A program made the position numbers and the translations under genes. Below, one piece after another: positions 61,127 through 64,000 of a DNA stretch of 64,000 bases (within the stretch, counting starts at the first letter, position 1; each line of letters opens with the position of its first letter). The notes under the pieces were generated by a model. That model saw only the letters and a program-made list of their open reading frames with translations. It did not search any database and was not told the origin of the DNA. Source of the stretch: Agrobacterium vitis (GTDB lineage: Bacteria > Pseudomonadota > Alphaproteobacteria > Rhizobiales > Rhizobiaceae); NCBI RefSeq assembly GCF_037039395.1, contig NZ_CP146242.1, forward strand, positions 2,429,001 to 2,493,000, in the 5' to 3' direction.

Positions 61127-63076
61127 TCAGCCCTCGACGAGAAATGCCACATGGCGGGGTTCGATCATCAGTTTTGAAACAGCTGCATCCGAAAAAATCT
61201 CCCGCCATCTCCCGCCTGATGAGGCGGGAAGATCGACCGTGCGCGCTTCACCGCGATTGATCAGGATTGCCAGCCGCGTGTCGCGTCCTGTGGTGCGATC
61301 CGGGGTGGCCACCAGCAGGCCTAAGAAGCGGGTCTGTGGATTTTGCCAGGTCTCGACGCTCATAGTCAGGCCGGATGCATCGATCCAGCTGACATCGCCA
61401 TTGCCGGTGAAAAAGCCCGGATCTGCAAGGGCCGGAAACCGCCGGCGAAGGGCGGCCAGCCGCCCGGTATGGGCGACCAGATCGGCATCGAGCACTGACC
61501 AATCCAGCCAGGTGATGGCATTGTCCTGGCAATAGGCATTGTTGTTACCGCGCTGGCTGCGTGCGCCTTCGTCGCCAGCCGTCAGCATCACCCAGCCTTT
61601 CGAGACAAACAGGGTGGAGAGCAGAGCGATACAATCACGCTTGCGGGCGGCAAGGATATCAGGGTCGCCGGTCTCACCCTCCGTGCCATTGTTCCAGCTG
61701 TGATTGTCACTATGGCCGTCTCTGTTATCCTCGCCATTCGCCTCATTGTGCTTATCGGCATAGGACACCAGATCGAGCAGCGTGAAACCATCATGGGCGG
61801 CGATGAAATTGACGCTGCGGGTGTGGGTGCTGCCGTTACGCGAGAAAATATCCGATGAACCCGCCAGCACCGTCGCCATCTCGCCGGTCAACCCGTCATC
61901 GCCGCGCCAGAAGCGGCGCATGGTGTCGCGGGCGCGGTCGTTCCATTCCAGAAACGGTGCTGGGAAGTTGCCGAGCTGGTAGCCGCCGGGGCCGATATCC
62001 CAGGGCTCGGCAATCATCACCCGGTCCTTTAAAATCGGGTCCTGGAGCATGGCGGTTAGCGTCTCGCCCTGCGCCTCAAAGCCTGTTGCCGTCCGTCCCA
62101 GCACCGGGGCGAGATCGAAACGGAAGCCATCGACGCCCGCCGCCATGACGAAATGGCGCAAAGTGTCGAGGATCAACTGGCGCACCACCGGTCTGTCGCA
62201 GGCAATGGTGTTGCCACAGCCGGTATCGTTGACCAGCACGCCCGGCTGGTCGGGCAGGTGCCGGTAATAGCTCCTGTTGTCGAGGCCGCGCATCGATAGC
62301 GTCGCGCCGAACCGGTCGCTTTCGCCGGAATGGTTGAAGACCAGATCGAGGATGACGCCGATGCCATTCTCATGCAGGCATTCGACGGTGCGGCGCAATT
62401 CCGCCACGCCGCCGGGGCAGAGGCGCGGGTCGAGCGCCATCAGGGCAATCGGGTTATAGCCCCAGCTGTTGGAAAGGCCGAGCGGCGGCAGGTGCCGTTC
62501 ATCGATCCAGGCGGTGATCGGTAAAAGCTCCACCGCATCGACGCCAATGGCTTGCAGATGGGCGATGACGGACGGATGGGCGAGGGCCGCGACCGTGCCG
62601 CGCAGGTTTTCCGGCACGTCAGGGTGCAGCATGGTGAAGCCACGCACTGGCAATTCATAGATAAAGCCGCCATCTGGCAGGCGAGGCGGCTCCAGTACAG
62701 CATGTCCGGGCGCGGTCAGGATGGCCCTGGGCGTCAGATCGGCGGTATCTTCGCCAAGCCAGGTGAGGCGCGGATCGTGACGGAAGGGGCGGTCGATTTC
62801 CAGCGCATAGGGATCGACCAGCAGCTTGGCGGGATCAAACCACAGGCCTTGATCGGGATCATACGGCCCATGGGCGCGGTAGCCGTATCGTGCTCCAGCG
62901 ACTAGTCCCTTGACGGTCAGCCGGTGCAGATCGTCTTCGCCGCGCTGCATCGGCAGGCGGCGAAGCTCTATGTTTCCGGTCTCATCGAACAGGCAAAGGT
63001 CCAGACGCTCGGCATCACGGGAATAGACCGCAAATTCCGCGCCTGTTGCCGTGAGACGAGCGCCAGCACCTGTCAT
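61127..63076 (-). CDS. glgX: Glycogen debranching enzyme
   Basis: 649 residues. GH13 alpha-1,6-glucosidase acting on phosphorylase-limit glycogen. An N-terminal CBM48 domain (GARLTATGAEFAVYSRDAER) precedes the barrel. Catalytic nucleophile region GVDGFRFDLAPVLGR, acid/base region MIAEPWDIGPGGYQLGNFP, and the third Asp region NFIAAHDGFTLLDLVSY. It lies 14 bp after pgm in the same direction, the normal rhizobial glycogen cluster order; glgA/glgC probably lie beyond the right edge. Confidence 0.95.
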   Translation of the reverse strand: MTGAGARLTATGAEFAVYSRDAERLDLCLFDETGNIELRRLPMQRGEDDLHRLTVKGLVAGARYGYRAHGPYDPDQGLWFDPAKLLVDPYALEIDRPFRHDPRLTWLGEDTADLTPRAILTAPGHAVLEPPRLPDGGFIYELPVRGFTMLHPDVPENLRGTVAALAHPSVIAHLQAIGVDAVELLPITAWIDERHLPPLGLSNSWGYNPIALMALDPRLCPGGVAELRRTVECLHENGIGVILDLVFNHSGESDRFGATLSMRGLDNRSYYRHLPDQPGVLVNDTGCGNTIACDRPVVRQLILDTLRHFVMAAGVDGFRFDLAPVLGRTATGFEAQGETLTAMLQDPILKDRVMIAEPWDIGPGGYQLGNFPAPFLEWNDRARDTMRRFWRGDDGLTGEMATVLAGSSDIFSRNGSTHTRSVNFIAAHDGFTLLDLVSYADKHNEANGEDNRDGHSDNHSWNNGTEGETGDPDILAARKRDCIALLSTLFVSKGWVMLTAGDEGARSQRGNNNAYCQDNAITWLDWSVLDADLVAHTGRLAALRRRFPALADPGFFTGNGDVSWIDASGLTMSVETWQNPQTRFLGLLVATPDRTTGRDTRLAILINRGEARTVDLPASSGGRWREIFSDAAVSKLMIEPRHVAFLVEG

Positions 63077-63090
63077 AGGACCATCCGCGA

Positions 63091-64000
<910 letters not shown>

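Overview
The window looks like a chromosomal segment of a Rhizobiaceae bacterium (Rhizobium/Agrobacterium/Allorhizobium type). Support comes from high-GC alphaproteobacterial coding, an EmrR-EmrA-EmrB set, a LacI-XylB-XylA operon, an alphaproteobacterial-type ornithine/lysine decarboxylase behind a speF-like leader, the soxBDAG sarcosine oxidase operon, an aa3-type oxidase subunit IV, a pgm-glgX glycogen pair, and several families of palindromic intergenic repeats of the kind rhizobia carry. No tRNA, rRNA, CRISPR array, prophage or complete insertion sequence was seen. The species is inferred, not proven.

Layout. 1-3.7 kb: 3'-truncated Ada-type regulator/methyltransferase, a DUF2244 membrane protein, endonuclease III, a CysZ-like membrane protein, TerC. 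3.8-7.7 kb: TetR regulator divergent from emrAB, with a large palindrome between them. 7.7-16.8 kb: sugar block of LacI regulator, xylulokinase, xylose isomerase, a TIM-barrel isomerase/epimerase, a Gfo/Idh/MocA oxidoreductase, a small secreted protein, a GH1 beta-glucosidase and a small unknown protein. 17-24.2 kb: EAL phosphodiesterase, tRNA hydroxylase TrhO, a frameshifted HPP gene with a TetR regulator, CHAD and CYTH proteins, KDPG aldolase, DUF533, GNAT. 24.2-33.9 kb: NicO/DUF1007 metal transport pair, LysR, decarboxylase plus GNAT, di-heme peroxidase, secreted phosphoesterase, OmpW. 34-42.8 kb: chemoreceptor, WD40 plus CobW/COG0523 GTPase, creatininase-like hydrolase, MarR, a LacI/2-hydroxyacid dehydrogenase operon, a glutamine amidotransferase.

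42.9-59.3 kb is the most mosaic part. A TRAP substrate-binding protein (42.95 kb) stands alone; the two TRAP membrane subunits lie 13 kb away (57.1-59.2 kb). Between them are three toxin-antitoxin modules (BrnT type, RelE/ParE type, YafQ/RelB type), a run of stem-loops with no convincing protein, palindromic repeats, an HxlR regulator divergent from a PRISE-like reductase, the sox operon, rpsU, a TPR lipoprotein and oxidase subunit IV. 59.3-64 kb: DUF2332, a MaoC dehydratase, glgX, and pgm running off the right edge.

Working together: xylBA converts xylose to xylulose 5-phosphate, while the beta-glucosidase and the neighbouring isomerase and oxidoreductase suit plant-derived sugars; eda serves the Entner-Doudoroff route; the sox operon demethylates sarcosine; pgm-glgX handles glycogen. 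The most interesting non-coding signals are a 116-bp three-copy palindromic mosaic whose stems covary between copies, the stem-loop cluster at 45.4-45.6 kb, the decarboxylase leader ending in a terminator-like hairpin, and palindromic operators next to most regulators.
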